A stretch of 64,000 nt of DNA from Streptomyces sp. NBC_00091 (GTDB lineage: Bacteria; Actinomycetota; Actinomycetes; Streptomycetales; Streptomycetaceae): contig NZ_JAPEMA010000001.1 in assembly GCF_026343185.1 (NCBI RefSeq), positions 4,650,001 through 4,714,000 of the forward strand, read 5' to 3'. The notes beneath the pieces were generated by a model. It was given only the letters and a program-made list of their open reading frames with translations, did no database searches and was not told the DNA's origin. A program made the position numbers and the translations under genes. Positions 35,500 through 43,931 of this stretch are shown here, in pieces (the stretch's first letter is position 1; every line of letters starts with the position of its first letter).

Positions 35500-36948
35500 A
35501 TGCCCCTCAGCCGCAGAGACTTCACCGCCCGCACCGTGATCGCCGGTGCGGGTGTCGCACTCACCGGGACGGTCGGCGCCCTGGCCACCGCACCCGGGGC
35601 GCTGGCCGCAGACGACCCCCGGCCGGACGCGCTCGACGCGCACGGCCACCCGCACGCCCCGGGCTACGGGCCGCTCCTACCGGACCCGGCCGGACTGCTC
35701 GCCCTCCCCGCCGGGTTCACCTATCGCGTGATCACCCACAGCGGGGTCACCACGCTCGACTCCGGTGAGAGCACCCCGTCCAACCACGACGGGACCGCCG
35801 CCTTCGAGGGGCACCGCGGGGTCACCCTCCTCGTCAACAACCACGAGCTGAAGGGGCCGCGCAAGAACTGGGCGCACCCCGTACCGCTCACGGAGGGCCT
35901 CGTCTACGACCCGGCCGCGTCCGGCGGCTGTACCGTCGTCGAGGTCCGGCGCGGCGGCGAGGTGGCCGAATGGGTGGGCATCGCGGGCACGTCGACCAAC
36001 TGCGCGGGTGGGGCCACCCCCTGGGACACCTGGCTGACCTGCGAGGAGAACTCCGACCTCGCCGGCAAGAACGGAATGACCAAGGACCACGGCTACGTCT
36101 TCGAGGTCGATCCCCACGATCGCCGCGCCAACCGCGACCCGCAGCCGGTCAAGGCCTTCGGGCGGTACGACCACGAGGCCGTGGTCATCGACCCGCGCCA
36201 CGGGCACGCCTACCTGACGGAGGACGCCTCCGGCCCCAACGGGCTGTTCTACCGCTGGACCCCGCCGCACGGCTTCCGGCACGGGCGCGGCAGGCTGCGT
36301 ACCCTCGCCGCCGACGCGGGGGTGCTCGCGGCCGCCAAGTGCTTCGACAGCAAGGGCCGCTTCGTCGACGACCTCTCGCGCGCGACGCAGACCGGCACCG
36401 TGTACGGGGTCGACTGGGTGGAGGTGACCGACCGCGACGCGCGGACCCTGCCGGTGCGCAAGCAGTTCGCGGACGGCGCCGTGACCAGGGCGCGCAAGCT
36501 GGAGGGCATGTGGTGGGCCGACGGGGGCGCCTACTTCGTCTCCTCCTACGCGCGTGAGGAGAGCCCGGGCGCCGCGCACGACGGCCAGGTGTGGTTCTAC
36601 GACCCCAAGCGGCGCACGGTCCGGCTCGTCGTCCTGATCGGGGTCAACGGGGACCCGGCCGCCGACGGCGGCTACGACGGCCCCGACAACATCACCGTGT
36701 CGCCGTACGGCGGGCTCGTCATCGCCGAGGACGGCGAGGGACTGCAACACCTGTTCGGAGCCACGGAGTCGGGCCGCGTCTACCCGCTGGCGCGCAACGA
36801 ACTCAACATCGGCACGGCCGAGAAGCCGGAGTACTCGGAGTTCACCGGGGTCTGCTTCTCGCCCGACGGGCGCACCCTGTACGCCAACATCCAGGACCCG
36901 GGCATCATGCTGGCCGTCACCGGCCCCTGGCGGCGCTCCCCGCGCTGA
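35500..36948 (+). CDS. PhoX-like (DUF839) alkaline phosphatase, Tat-exported
   Basis: A 482-residue protein with a twin-arginine signal: LSRRDFTARTV followed by a hydrophobic run, cut near GALAAD (about residue 37). The mature part fits the PhoX family: VNNHEL, the WLTCEEN motif, RYDHEAVVID, the YLTEDASGPNG segment and TGVCFSPDGRTLYANIQDPG at the end, carrying carboxylates that bind Ca/Fe in known PhoX. PhoX enzymes release phosphate from organic esters outside the cell. ATG 35500 follows GGAGA by 5 bases. The PHO-box-like repeat supports phosphate control. Confidence 0.92.
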   Translation: MPLSRRDFTARTVIAGAGVALTGTVGALATAPGALAADDPRPDALDAHGHPHAPGYGPLLPDPAGLLALPAGFTYRVITHSGVTTLDSGESTPSNHDGTAAFEGHRGVTLLVNNHELKGPRKNWAHPVPLTEGLVYDPAASGGCTVVEVRRGGEVAEWVGIAGTSTNCAGGATPWDTWLTCEENSDLAGKNGMTKDHGYVFEVDPHDRRANRDPQPVKAFGRYDHEAVVIDPRHGHAYLTEDASGPNGLFYRWTPPHGFRHGRGRLRTLAADAGVLAAAKCFDSKGRFVDDLSRATQTGTVYGVDWVEVTDRDARTLPVRKQFADGAVTRARKLEGMWWADGGAYFVSSYAREESPGAAHDGQVWFYDPKRRTVRLVVLIGVNGDPAADGGYDGPDNITVSPYGGLVIAEDGEGLQHLFGATESGRVYPLARNELNIGTAEKPEYSEFTGVCFSPDGRTLYANIQDPGIMLAVTGPWRRSPR

Positions 36949-36956
36949 CGCGCGAG

Positions 36957-37021
36957 CCCCCTCGGCGGAGCTCCCGCCGAGGGGGAAGACATCGCCGGGG
37001 CACGCGCGGTGCCCCGGCGAT
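36957..37021. terminator. Two consecutive hairpins between convergent genes
   Basis: CCCCCTCGGCGG (36957-36968) pairs with 36974-36985, a 12-base stem. ATCGCCGGGGCAC (36991-37003) pairs with 37009-37021, a 13-base stem. Together they separate the PhoX-like gene from the convergent 59-residue gene. Confidence 0.75.
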
Positions 37022-37026
37022 GCCGC

Positions 37027-37206
37027 TCACTTGGCGGCGGCCATCTCCTCGGCGCGGGAGGCGGCGGCCCACTCCTCGAGCAGGAACTCGTACGCCTCCG
37101 AGGGCCACTCCCCGTCCACCCGGGTCTCGACGAGGTGCCGTATCGCCTCGTTCGCCTCGGCGGCGGACGGGCGCGCGGGACCCGCGGGCTGGAGTGTCTT
37201 CTGCAT
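37027..37206 (-). CDS. Small conserved hypothetical protein (59 aa)
   Basis: A 59-residue soluble, helical protein starting MQKTLQPAGPARPSAAEA and containing RHLVETRVDGEWPSEAYEFLLEEW, then a charged tail. I recall similar short ORFs in many Streptomyces but no function. ATG 37206 is chosen; an in-frame upstream start at 37260 would add a basic stretch and lacks support. Its stop lies 5 bases from the hairpin pair. Confidence 0.65.
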   Translation of the reverse strand: MQKTLQPAGPARPSAAEANEAIRHLVETRVDGEWPSEAYEFLLEEWAAASRAEEMAAAK

Positions 37207-37319
37207 GGTTCCAAGGCTACGGGCGAGCACTGACAGCCACCTCCGGATTACGCGTGGCATCCATCACCCGAATGGCCGCCGGTACGGTCGGCGGTGTCGG
37301 CATATGCCCGCCCACCTGC

Positions 37320-38516
37320 TCAGAGTGCCTGCGAGGCCGGTTTGACCATCCCGCGCACTGTGCGGGACTTCACAAACTCGCCCATGGCCGTCATCTCCCA
37401 TTCGCCGGAGGACTGCTTGATCAGCTTCGCCATCATGACCCCGGTCTGCGGTTCGGCGCTGGTCAGGTCGAAGCGGACCAGCTCCTCTCCGCTCGCCGCG
37501 TCGATCAGCCGGCAGTAGGCCTTGGCGACCTCGGTGAACTTCTGACCGGAGAAGGAATTCACCGTGAAGACCAGCCCGGTGGCCTCGGCGGGCAGCCGGC
37601 CGAGGTCCACGACGATCACCTCGTCGTCCCCGGCGCCTTCACCCGTCAGGTTGTCACCCGAGTGCTTGATGGCGCCGCCCAGGATGGACAGCTTGCTGAA
37701 GTAGCAGCTGTCGATGTGGTTGCGCTGCGGGCCGTAGGCGATGACGGAGGCATCGAGGTCGATGTTCGCGCCGCGGAAGGCCGGTTCCCAGCCGAGACCC
37801 ATCTTGACCTGGGAGAGCAGCGGCTTGCCGCCCTTGACCAGGGACACGGTCTGGTTCTTCTGGAGGCTGACCCGGCCCTTGTCGAGGTTGATCTTCCCGC
37901 TGCCCACGGGCGCGGCGGGTGCGGCGGGTGCGGCCGTCGGCGGGGCGGCGGGCACCGGGGGCGCCGACGGTGCCGAGGGGGCGACCGGCGCGGCCGCGGC
38001 CGGCGGGGCCGGCTCCTCGTCCACGGAGACCCCGAAGTCGGTGGCGATGCCCGCGAGGCCGTTGGCGTACCCCTGGCCGACCGCGCGCACCTTCCACACG
38101 CCGCCGCGCAGGTAGACCTCGACGACCACGAGGGCGGTCTCCGCGCCGAGCTGCGGCGGGGTGAAGGTGGCGATCACCGCGCCGCCGGCCGCGTCCCGCA
38201 CGGTGGCGGTGGGCTCGATGCCCTGGAAGGTCTGCCCGGCCGCGTCGGGGCTGGCCGTGACCACGATCCGCTCGATGCCGGGCGGCAGCGCGCCGGTGTC
38301 CACGGTGATCGAGTCCGGTGCCGACCCGCCGCCGGACCGGTGGCTGACACCGGGCCCGGAGGGCTGGTTGTAGAAGATGAAATCGGCGTCGGAACGCACC
38401 TTGCCGTCCGCCGCGAGCAGGAGCCCCGATACGTCGAGCCGCACCGGGGCAGCCACGTCCACCGTCACGCGGACGGTGTTGAGCGGCAGGTTGGAACCAG
38501 GGGTCATAACGGTCAT
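37320..38516 (-). CDS. TerD-family protein with two TerD domains
   Basis: A 398-residue tellurite-resistance/stress-related protein. The first TerD-like domain (about 1-165) carries the Ca-binding pattern DADFIFYNQP. A linker of about 40 residues nearly all Ala and Pro follows (about 172-210), then a second TerD domain (to the end) with LGWEPA, NIDLDASVIAYG and GDDEVIVVDLGRLP, again with the acidic Ca sites. TerD proteins act at the inner membrane surface in stress and phage-defence-like clusters; no other Ter genes are in view. Start ATG 38516; ATG 38507 is a close second. Confidence 0.92.
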   Translation of the reverse strand: MTVMTPGSNLPLNTVRVTVDVAAPVRLDVSGLLLAADGKVRSDADFIFYNQPSGPGVSHRSGGGSAPDSITVDTGALPPGIERIVVTASPDAAGQTFQGIEPTATVRDAAGGAVIATFTPPQLGAETALVVVEVYLRGGVWKVRAVGQGYANGLAGIATDFGVSVDEEPAPPAAAAPVAPSAPSAPPVPAAPPTAAPAAPAAPVGSGKINLDKGRVSLQKNQTVSLVKGGKPLLSQVKMGLGWEPAFRGANIDLDASVIAYGPQRNHIDSCYFSKLSILGGAIKHSGDNLTGEGAGDDEVIVVDLGRLPAEATGLVFTVNSFSGQKFTEVAKAYCRLIDAASGEELVRFDLTSAEPQTGVMMAKLIKQSSGEWEMTAMGEFVKSRTVRGMVKPASQAL

Positions 38517-38569
38517 GCCCGGAGAACGACCGGAACCGCTTTGCCGTTCCCTTACCCTCGGCCGAGATT

Positions 38570-38791
38570 TCAGCGCCGGTTGCGCGGGTGGTTCCGGGCG
38601 GTGCGCTCGTTGCCGAACTTGTAGGCGCCGGTCCAGCGGGCCATCACCAGCTGCGCGTCACCGGATTCGACCTCGGCCAGGAAGGCGGCGGCCCGGGCGC
38701 CCCGCAGGGTGCCCGCGGCGCGGCCCCGGTGCGTGATGCGGACGGTGTTGTCGCTGTACACGTCGTACGTGAACCCCTGCGGCTTCGGCAT
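38570..38791 (-). CDS. Small conserved hypothetical protein (73 aa)
   Basis: A 73-residue basic protein, MPKPQGFTYDVYSDNTVRITHRGRAAGTLRG..., with a two-stranded start and a helix containing GARAAAFLAEVESGD, ending in an Arg/Asn-rich tail. It resembles short conserved Streptomyces proteins of unknown role. ATG 38791 is chosen; GTG/ATG 38827 in the same frame adds 12 basic residues. It lies downstream of the aldehyde dehydrogenase gene on the same strand. Confidence 0.65.
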   Translation of the reverse strand: MPKPQGFTYDVYSDNTVRITHRGRAAGTLRGARAAAFLAEVESGDAQLVMARWTGAYKFGNERTARNHPRNRR

Positions 38792-38874
38792 GCGGCGCAG
38801 CCTGCCCCGCGGAGGGCGGGGCGGCAAGGCGATTACCGCCCGCCCGGCCGCCGCCCGGGACCCCGCGCGGCAGG

Positions 38875-38913
38875 CCCCCGCCGCCCGCCCGCCCGGCCCC
38901 CGCCCGCCCGCCC
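38875..38913 (-). other. Potential G-quadruplex tract downstream of aldehyde dehydrogenase gene
   Basis: The plus strand has eight runs of three to five C separated by one or two bases (38875-38913), so the minus strand, and the minus-strand transcript, has eight G-runs. It begins about 12 bases after the aldH stop. No ordinary hairpin terminator is seen here. Confidence 0.5.
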
Positions 38914-38924
38914 GGCGTCCCGGC

Positions 38925-40448
38925 TCAGGCGCCGGTCACCCGGCGCGGCAGGCCCAGCGGATTGGCCTCGCGCAGCTCTGGCGGAAGCAGCGCGTCCGGC
39001 ACCGACTGGTAGGCCACCGGGCGCAGCCACCGCTCGATCGCGGTGCCGCCGACGGAGGTGGAGTGCGAGGTGGCCGCGGGGTACGGGCCGCCGTGGTGCT
39101 GGGCCGGAGCCACCGCGACCCCGGTAGGCCAGCCGTTCACCAGGATCCGCCCCGCCAGCCCCGTGACCTGCGCGATCAGGGCGGAGGCCGGCCCCGGCGC
39201 GCCCTCGGTCTCGGCGGCCGACAGCTGGAGGGTGGCGCTCAGGTTCCCGCCGAGCCGGCCCAGCACCTCGGCGGCCTCGCGCTGGGCGGCGTACCGCACG
39301 ACGACGGTCACCGGGCCGAAGCACTCCTCGAGGAGCACCTCGTGGGCGCCGCCCTCCAGGAGGTCCGACGCCGGCACGCTGAGGAAGCCGGCGCCGACGG
39401 TGTGCTCCCCGCCCGGGCCCGGGGTGACGGGCGCGGTGACGCCGGGCAGGGCGGCCCGCTCGCGGACCCCGGAGACGAAGTTGTCCCGCATCCGGTGGTC
39501 GAGCAGGACGCCGGGCCCGCTCTCCCCGAGGGACTTGGCGAGCGCGCCGGTGAGCCGGTCGCCGTCGGGGCCCTCGGGCACCAGGACCAGGCCGGGCTTG
39601 ACGCAGAACTGGCCGACGCCCAGGGTGACCGAGCCGGCGAGCCCGCCGCCGATCTCCTCGGCGCGCTCGGCGGCGGCCGCCGGGGTGATCACGACGGGGT
39701 TGAGGGAGCCGAGTTCGCCGTGGAAGGGGATCGGCACCGGCCGGGCGGCGGCCGCGTCGAACAGGGCCCGCCCGCCCCGGATGGAACCGGTGAACCCGGC
39801 GGCGGCCACCAGCGGGTGGCGGATCAGCTCCAGCCCGGCGTCGAAGCCGTGGACCACGGTGACCAGTTCCGCCGGCAGCCCGCACGCCACGGCCGCCCGG
39901 CGCAGCAGCGAGGCGCACAGCTCGGAGGTGGCCGGGTGGTCGGGGTGGGCCTTGACCACCACCGGGCAGCCCGCGGCCAGCGCGCTCGCGGTGTCCCCGC
40001 CGGGCACCGAGAAGGCCAGCGGGAAGTTGGAGGCGGAGTAGACGGCGACCACGCCCAGCGGAACCTTGTAGCGGCGCAGTTCGGGACGCGGCGGGCTGAG
40101 GGAGGGGTCGGCGCGGTCGATCCGGATGTCGAGGTAGGAGCCCTCCTCGACCGCGTCGGCGAAGGCCCGCAGCTGGCCGGTGGTGCGGGCCAGCTCGCCG
40201 GTGAGGCGTCCGGAACCCAGCGCCGTCTCGGCGTCGGCGGCCTCCACCACGAGCGGGGCGGCCTCGTCGAACAGCTCGGCGGCGGTCCGCAGGAAGTCGG
40301 CCCGCAGGCCGGCGTCCGCCAGGGCCCCGCGGGCGGCGTGGGCCGCGCGCACGGCCCGGTCCACCTCCTCGGGTGTGGCTTCCACCGCAACCTGTTCGCG
40401 CTGCTTCCCGGTGCGGGGGTCCACACTCCAGACTGGTGTCGCTGCCAT
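38925..40448 (-). CDS. Aldehyde dehydrogenase, 2-oxoglutarate-semialdehyde-type
   Basis: A 507-residue NAD(P)-dependent oxidoreductase. The catalytic Glu is in FHGELGSLNPVV and the catalytic Cys in LGVGQFCVKPG (spacing as in the family). The glycine motif FTGSIRGGRALFDAAAARP and SNFPLAFSVPGGDTASALAAG fit the KGSADH/alkylsuccinate branch that ends pentose, hexarate or hydroxyproline breakdown. ATG 40448 follows AGGAGGT by 8 bases. Controlled most likely by the divergent IclR regulator through the palindrome at 40468-40485. No dehydratase or permease is beside it, so the pathway is incomplete here. Confidence 0.9.
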   Translation of the reverse strand: MAATPVWSVDPRTGKQREQVAVEATPEEVDRAVRAAHAARGALADAGLRADFLRTAAELFDEAAPLVVEAADAETALGSGRLTGELARTTGQLRAFADAVEEGSYLDIRIDRADPSLSPPRPELRRYKVPLGVVAVYSASNFPLAFSVPGGDTASALAAGCPVVVKAHPDHPATSELCASLLRRAAVACGLPAELVTVVHGFDAGLELIRHPLVAAAGFTGSIRGGRALFDAAAARPVPIPFHGELGSLNPVVITPAAAAERAEEIGGGLAGSVTLGVGQFCVKPGLVLVPEGPDGDRLTGALAKSLGESGPGVLLDHRMRDNFVSGVRERAALPGVTAPVTPGPGGEHTVGAGFLSVPASDLLEGGAHEVLLEECFGPVTVVVRYAAQREAAEVLGRLGGNLSATLQLSAAETEGAPGPASALIAQVTGLAGRILVNGWPTGVAVAPAQHHGGPYPAATSHSTSVGGTAIERWLRPVAYQSVPDALLPPELREANPLGLPRRVTGA

Positions 40449-40467
40449 GGCCCGCTACCTCCTGGAC

Positions 40468-40485
40468 CGTTCAGTATTCTGAACG
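40468..40485. promoter_or_regulatory. Candidate IclR operator
   Basis: A perfect inverted repeat CGTTCAG-tatt-CTGAACG, 20 bases upstream of the aldehyde dehydrogenase start and just before its ribosome site. IclR regulators commonly bind such palindromes between divergent target and regulator genes. Confidence 0.65.
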
Positions 40486-40585
40486 CCGTTCCGGTGGATG
40501 AATGATCACTGCTGCTGCGGACTCTATTTCCGCGTCCACCGGGTGACAAGAGGCGCTCAGAGCCGACCAGAGGGGAAGTAGGCGT

Positions 40586-41386
40586 ATGACGACAGCCGAG
40601 ACGGCCGGCGAGGCCGAGCCGGGGGCCCCCGCGACGGCGGCGCCGGTGAAGTCGGCGGTGCGCACGGTCCTGCTGCTGGAGCACTTCGCGGCCCGGCCCG
40701 GCCTGCACAGCCTCGCCGACATCCAGAGCGACCTCTCCCTGCCGAAGTCCAGCCTCTACATGCTGCTGCGCACGCTGGTGAACCTGGGCTGGGTGGAGAC
40801 CGACGCCACCGGCACGCGGTACGGCATCGGCGTACGGGCCCTGCTGGTCGGGAGCTCGTACATCGACGGGGACGAGGTGGTGGCGGCGGCCCGGCCGACC
40901 CTGGACCGGCTCTCCGACGACACCACCGAGACCATCCACCTGGCGCGGATGGACGGGACGAGCGTGGTCTACCTCGCCACCCGCCAGTCCCAGCACTACC
41001 TGCGGCCCTTCACCCGGGTGGGGCGCAGGCTGCCCGTCCACTCGACCGCGCTCGGCAAGGCGCTGCTGGCCACGCACACCGACGAGGAGGTGCGCGCGCT
41101 GCTGCCGAAGCGGCTGGAGTCGGTCACGGAACACACCATCACGGACCGGGAGCAGCTGGTGGAGGAGCTGGCGCTGGTGCGGGAGCAGGGGTACGCGGTG
41201 GACCGGGAGGAGAACACGCTCGGGCTGCGCTGCTTCGGCGTGGCGGTGCCGTACCGGACGCCGGCCCGGGACGCGGTGAGCTGCTCGGTGCCGGTGGCGC
41301 GGCTGACGGAGGGGCACGAGCGGGTGATCAAGGCGGCGCTCTTCGAGGCGCGGGACCGGCTGTCGGTCGTGACGCGGCGCATGTGA
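40586..41386 (+). CDS. IclR family transcriptional regulator
   Basis: A 266-residue protein. The winged helix is at about residues 28-85 (SLADIQSDLSLPKSSLYMLLRTL), followed by the IclR ligand domain with GRRLPVHSTALGKALLA and a late CFGVAVP / SCSVPVAR. It is divergent from the aldehyde dehydrogenase, its likely target; the inducer is probably a carboxylic acid in that pathway. ATG 40586, with GAGGGGAAGTAG upstream. Confidence 0.92.
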   Translation: MTTAETAGEAEPGAPATAAPVKSAVRTVLLLEHFAARPGLHSLADIQSDLSLPKSSLYMLLRTLVNLGWVETDATGTRYGIGVRALLVGSSYIDGDEVVAAARPTLDRLSDDTTETIHLARMDGTSVVYLATRQSQHYLRPFTRVGRRLPVHSTALGKALLATHTDEEVRALLPKRLESVTEHTITDREQLVEELALVREQGYAVDREENTLGLRCFGVAVPYRTPARDAVSCSVPVARLTEGHERVIKAALFEARDRLSVVTRRM

Positions 41387-41452
41387 GACGGCGGATGCGA
41401 GACGGCGGATGCGAGACCGCGCGGGTGAACCGGGGCCTGTGAACCGGGGCCT
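41385..41452. repeat. Two short tandem-repeat tracts after the IclR gene
   Basis: GAGACGGCGGATGC is repeated at 41385-41398 and 41399-41412 with a partial third copy. GTGAACCGGGGCCT is repeated at 41425-41438 and 41439-41452, and its first eight bases recur as the left start of the terminator stem. Confidence 0.8.
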
Positions 41453-41488
41453 GTGAACCGCCTCCCCCGCGTGGGGGAGGCGGTTCAC
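41453..41488 (+). terminator. Terminator after the IclR gene
   Basis: A perfect 16-base stem, GTGAACCGCCTCCCCC (41453-41468) and complement (41473-41488), with a GCGT loop, followed by CTTCGT. Confidence 0.85.
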
Positions 41489-41534
41489 CTTCGTGGGGGA
41501 GGTGGCGGGGCGCCGCGCACGCGACGGTTGAGCC

Positions 41535-42521
41535 ATGACCACACGAGCCGTGCACGTGACGAACGCGACGCAGCCGTCGGCCCCGCAGCTGGGGACCGCG
41601 CGGCGGATCCTGCGGGTGGCGGGACTGGCCGCCACCCTGCCCTACCTGACCCTCAAAGCGGCCTGGGTGGCCGGGAGTCATGTCGGGATACCGGCGGGCA
41701 GCGTGCTGCTGGAGCACGAGGCCTTCTTCGCCGTGGCGAATGCGGTGACCCTGGCGATGGACGCCACCGTGATCCTCATCGTGCTGGTGCTCACCCAGCC
41801 CTGGGGCATGCGGGTGCCGGGCTGGCTGCTGACCGTCCCGGTCTTCGTGGCCTCCGGGCTGCTCGCCCCGATCGTCATGGGATTCCCGGCCCAACTCGTC
41901 GCCAAGGCACTGGGCGCCGAGGTGGGGGAGGCGGCGGAGGCGGCCCAGGCGTCCTTCCTCGATCCGTGGGTGTTCACCGTGGTCTACGGAGGCTTCATCA
42001 TCCAGGCGATCGCCCTGGCCGGGCTGTTCGTCCCCTATGCGCGAGAGCGCTGGGGCGGGCGCTGGCGGGGCCCGCTGGGGCAGCGGCTCCCGTCTCCCAC
42101 GGGGGTGGGGGCGGGAGTCGCCGCTGCGGCAGGGGTCGCGGTGGGCGGGGTGTGCCTGTACTGGGCGTTCGGGGGAAGCGCCGGACTGCCCGCCCAGCGG
42201 GTGGCGCAGTACTCGGTGGATACGGGTCTGGTGTCCGGGGCCCATGCGATATGCGCGCTCGGCGCCGGAGCCGGGGCGCTGCTGCTGGCGCGGGGCGGGG
42301 AGCGCCGGGCCGGGTGGCCGCTGGCCCTCACGTGGATCGGTTCGGGCGCGGCGCTGAGCTGGGGGGCGTGGATGCTGCTCGCCTCCCTCCTGGGGCCGGA
42401 CACCGGCGTGGCGGATCAGCCCACCGCGGCGACCCTGCTGACCTACGCTGGCCAGATGATCACCGGCTTGCTGGCCGCCGCCGTCCTCGCCCGGTACCTC
42501 CACTCCCGCCGGGAGTGCTGA
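41535..42521 (+). CDS. Integral membrane protein of unknown function (328 aa)
   Basis: Not recognised. About eight hydrophobic helices, with a short cytoplasmic start (TTRAVHVTNATQPSAPQ). The GLAATLPYLTLKAAWVAGSHVGIP segment and a region with EVGEAAEAAQASFLDPWVFTVVYGGF are common in Streptomyces membrane proteins that precede histidine kinases. It lies 51 bases before the kinase gene on the same strand, so a link with that two-component system is plausible. ATG 41535. Confidence 0.78.
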   Translation: MTTRAVHVTNATQPSAPQLGTARRILRVAGLAATLPYLTLKAAWVAGSHVGIPAGSVLLEHEAFFAVANAVTLAMDATVILIVLVLTQPWGMRVPGWLLTVPVFVASGLLAPIVMGFPAQLVAKALGAEVGEAAEAAQASFLDPWVFTVVYGGFIIQAIALAGLFVPYARERWGGRWRGPLGQRLPSPTGVGAGVAAAAGVAVGGVCLYWAFGGSAGLPAQRVAQYSVDTGLVSGAHAICALGAGAGALLLARGGERRAGWPLALTWIGSGAALSWGAWMLLASLLGPDTGVADQPTAATLLTYAGQMITGLLAAAVLARYLHSRREC

Positions 42522-42572
42522 GGCGGGCGCCCGGGCCGCCGGCGGGGCGGGAGAGCCGACAGGGGGAGAGGC

Positions 42573-43931
42573 ATGGATGGAGGGGGGACGGCCGTGAGCG
42601 GCTTCGGCGAGGTGAGGGCGGGCGGGGCGGTGCGCCGGTGGCCCGGGCTGTTGGCGGGGGCGGGGGCCCGGCTGCGCTGGGTGCACCTGATACTCGGCGG
42701 GGCCCTGCTGATGCCGTACTTCCTGCTGGCCCAGGTCGGGGTCGGCGTCGCGGCCGGCGGGGTCAATGCCCTGGCCTCCCTCCCCCTGACCCTCGCCGCC
42801 TATGCCGCCGCGCTGCCGCTGGCCGCCGTCACCGGGCTGCTCGGGCTGGTCCGGCCGCTGTCGGTGGCCGCGGTGCGGGCCATGTGCGGGGTGCCGGGGG
42901 ACCGGCTGGCCGACGGGCCCGCCCGGTCCTGGGCGGCCCGGTGGCGGGCCTCCGCCTGGTGGACCCTGCACCTGGGGGTCGGGGCGGTGATCAGCGGGAT
43001 GAGCCTCGCGGCGACCCCCATGGCGGTGGTGCTGATGGTGCTGCCCTTCTCCGGCACCCTGCGCGAGTCCCCCCTCGGGCTGGGCTGGTTCAGCAGCAAG
43101 GCGGACCCCTACGTCGCCCCCGTGCTCGGGGTGGGGCTGATGGCCCTGGTCCTCCTGTGCTCCGCCGGGGCGGGGGCGCTGCTGGCCCGGCTCGCACCCG
43201 TACTCCTCGGGCCGACCGCGGCGGACCGGCTGGCCGCCGCCGAGGAGCGGGCGGCCGACCTCGCCGTGCGCAACCGGCTGGCCCGGGAGCTGCACGACGC
43301 CGTGGGGCACGCGCTGAGCGCCGTCACCCTCCAGGCGGGCGCGGCCCGGCGGGTGCTCGACCGCGACCCGGAGTTCGTACGGGAGGCGCTCGCCGCGATC
43401 GAGGAGACCACCCGGCGCACCGTGGGCGAGCTGGACACGGTGCTCGGCCTGCTGCGGGACGGGGACCCGGCCCGGGCGGACGCGGCGCCCGCCCCCACCC
43501 TGGCCGCCGACCTCGACGGGCTGCTGGCCCGCACCCGGGCCGGGGGCACCACCATCACCGTCCAGCAGGACCCCGGCCCGGCCGGCGACTGGGAGCAGCT
43601 CCCGGCGATCGCCTCCCGCGAGGCCTACCGGATCGTCCAGGAGGGCCTGAGCAACGCCCTGCGCCACGGCCTGGGCCCCATCGCCCTGCTGATCCGGGTC
43701 CACACCCCCGACGACCACCGTGAACTGGAGATCACCATGACCAACCCGCTGGCCCAGGCCACGCCCGCCCCCGAGGACGGGCAGCGGCGCACCACCGGAG
43801 GCCGTGGACTGCGCGGCGCCGCCGAGCGGGCCGCCCTGCTCGGCGGCCGCCTCGAGGCCGGGCCGCAGGAGGGCCGGTGGCGGCTGCGCGCGTCCCTGCC
43901 GCTCGGCGGTGCCACCGGAGCCGGCCGATGA
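42573..43931 (+). CDS. Two-component sensor histidine kinase (LuxR-partner type)
   Basis: A 452-residue kinase of the HisKA_3 group. The first 215 residues hold five or six membrane helices and little extracellular sequence, implying membrane or intramembrane sensing. The phospho-accepting H241 lies in RLARELHDAVGHALSAV. The ATPase has GLSNALRHG (N box) and TTGGRGLRGAAERAALLGG (G box). ATG 42573 is chosen; GTG 42594 is possible. Its stop overlaps the response regulator ATG (ATGA at 43928-43931). Signal unknown. Confidence 0.92.
   Translation: MDGGGTAVSGFGEVRAGGAVRRWPGLLAGAGARLRWVHLILGGALLMPYFLLAQVGVGVAAGGVNALASLPLTLAAYAAALPLAAVTGLLGLVRPLSVAAVRAMCGVPGDRLADGPARSWAARWRASAWWTLHLGVGAVISGMSLAATPMAVVLMVLPFSGTLRESPLGLGWFSSKADPYVAPVLGVGLMALVLLCSAGAGALLARLAPVLLGPTAADRLAAAEERAADLAVRNRLARELHDAVGHALSAVTLQAGAARRVLDRDPEFVREALAAIEETTRRTVGELDTVLGLLRDGDPARADAAPAPTLAADLDGLLARTRAGGTTITVQQDPGPAGDWEQLPAIASREAYRIVQEGLSNALRHGLGPIALLIRVHTPDDHRELEITMTNPLAQATPAPEDGQRRTTGGRGLRGAAERAALLGGRLEAGPQEGRWRLRASLPLGGATGAGR

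Noticed and set aside
38570..38924. One larger gene covering the 73-residue protein and the C-rich tract
   Set aside because: The upstream part is simple GC-rich sequence after the aldH stop, and no start with a ribosome site was found above 38791.
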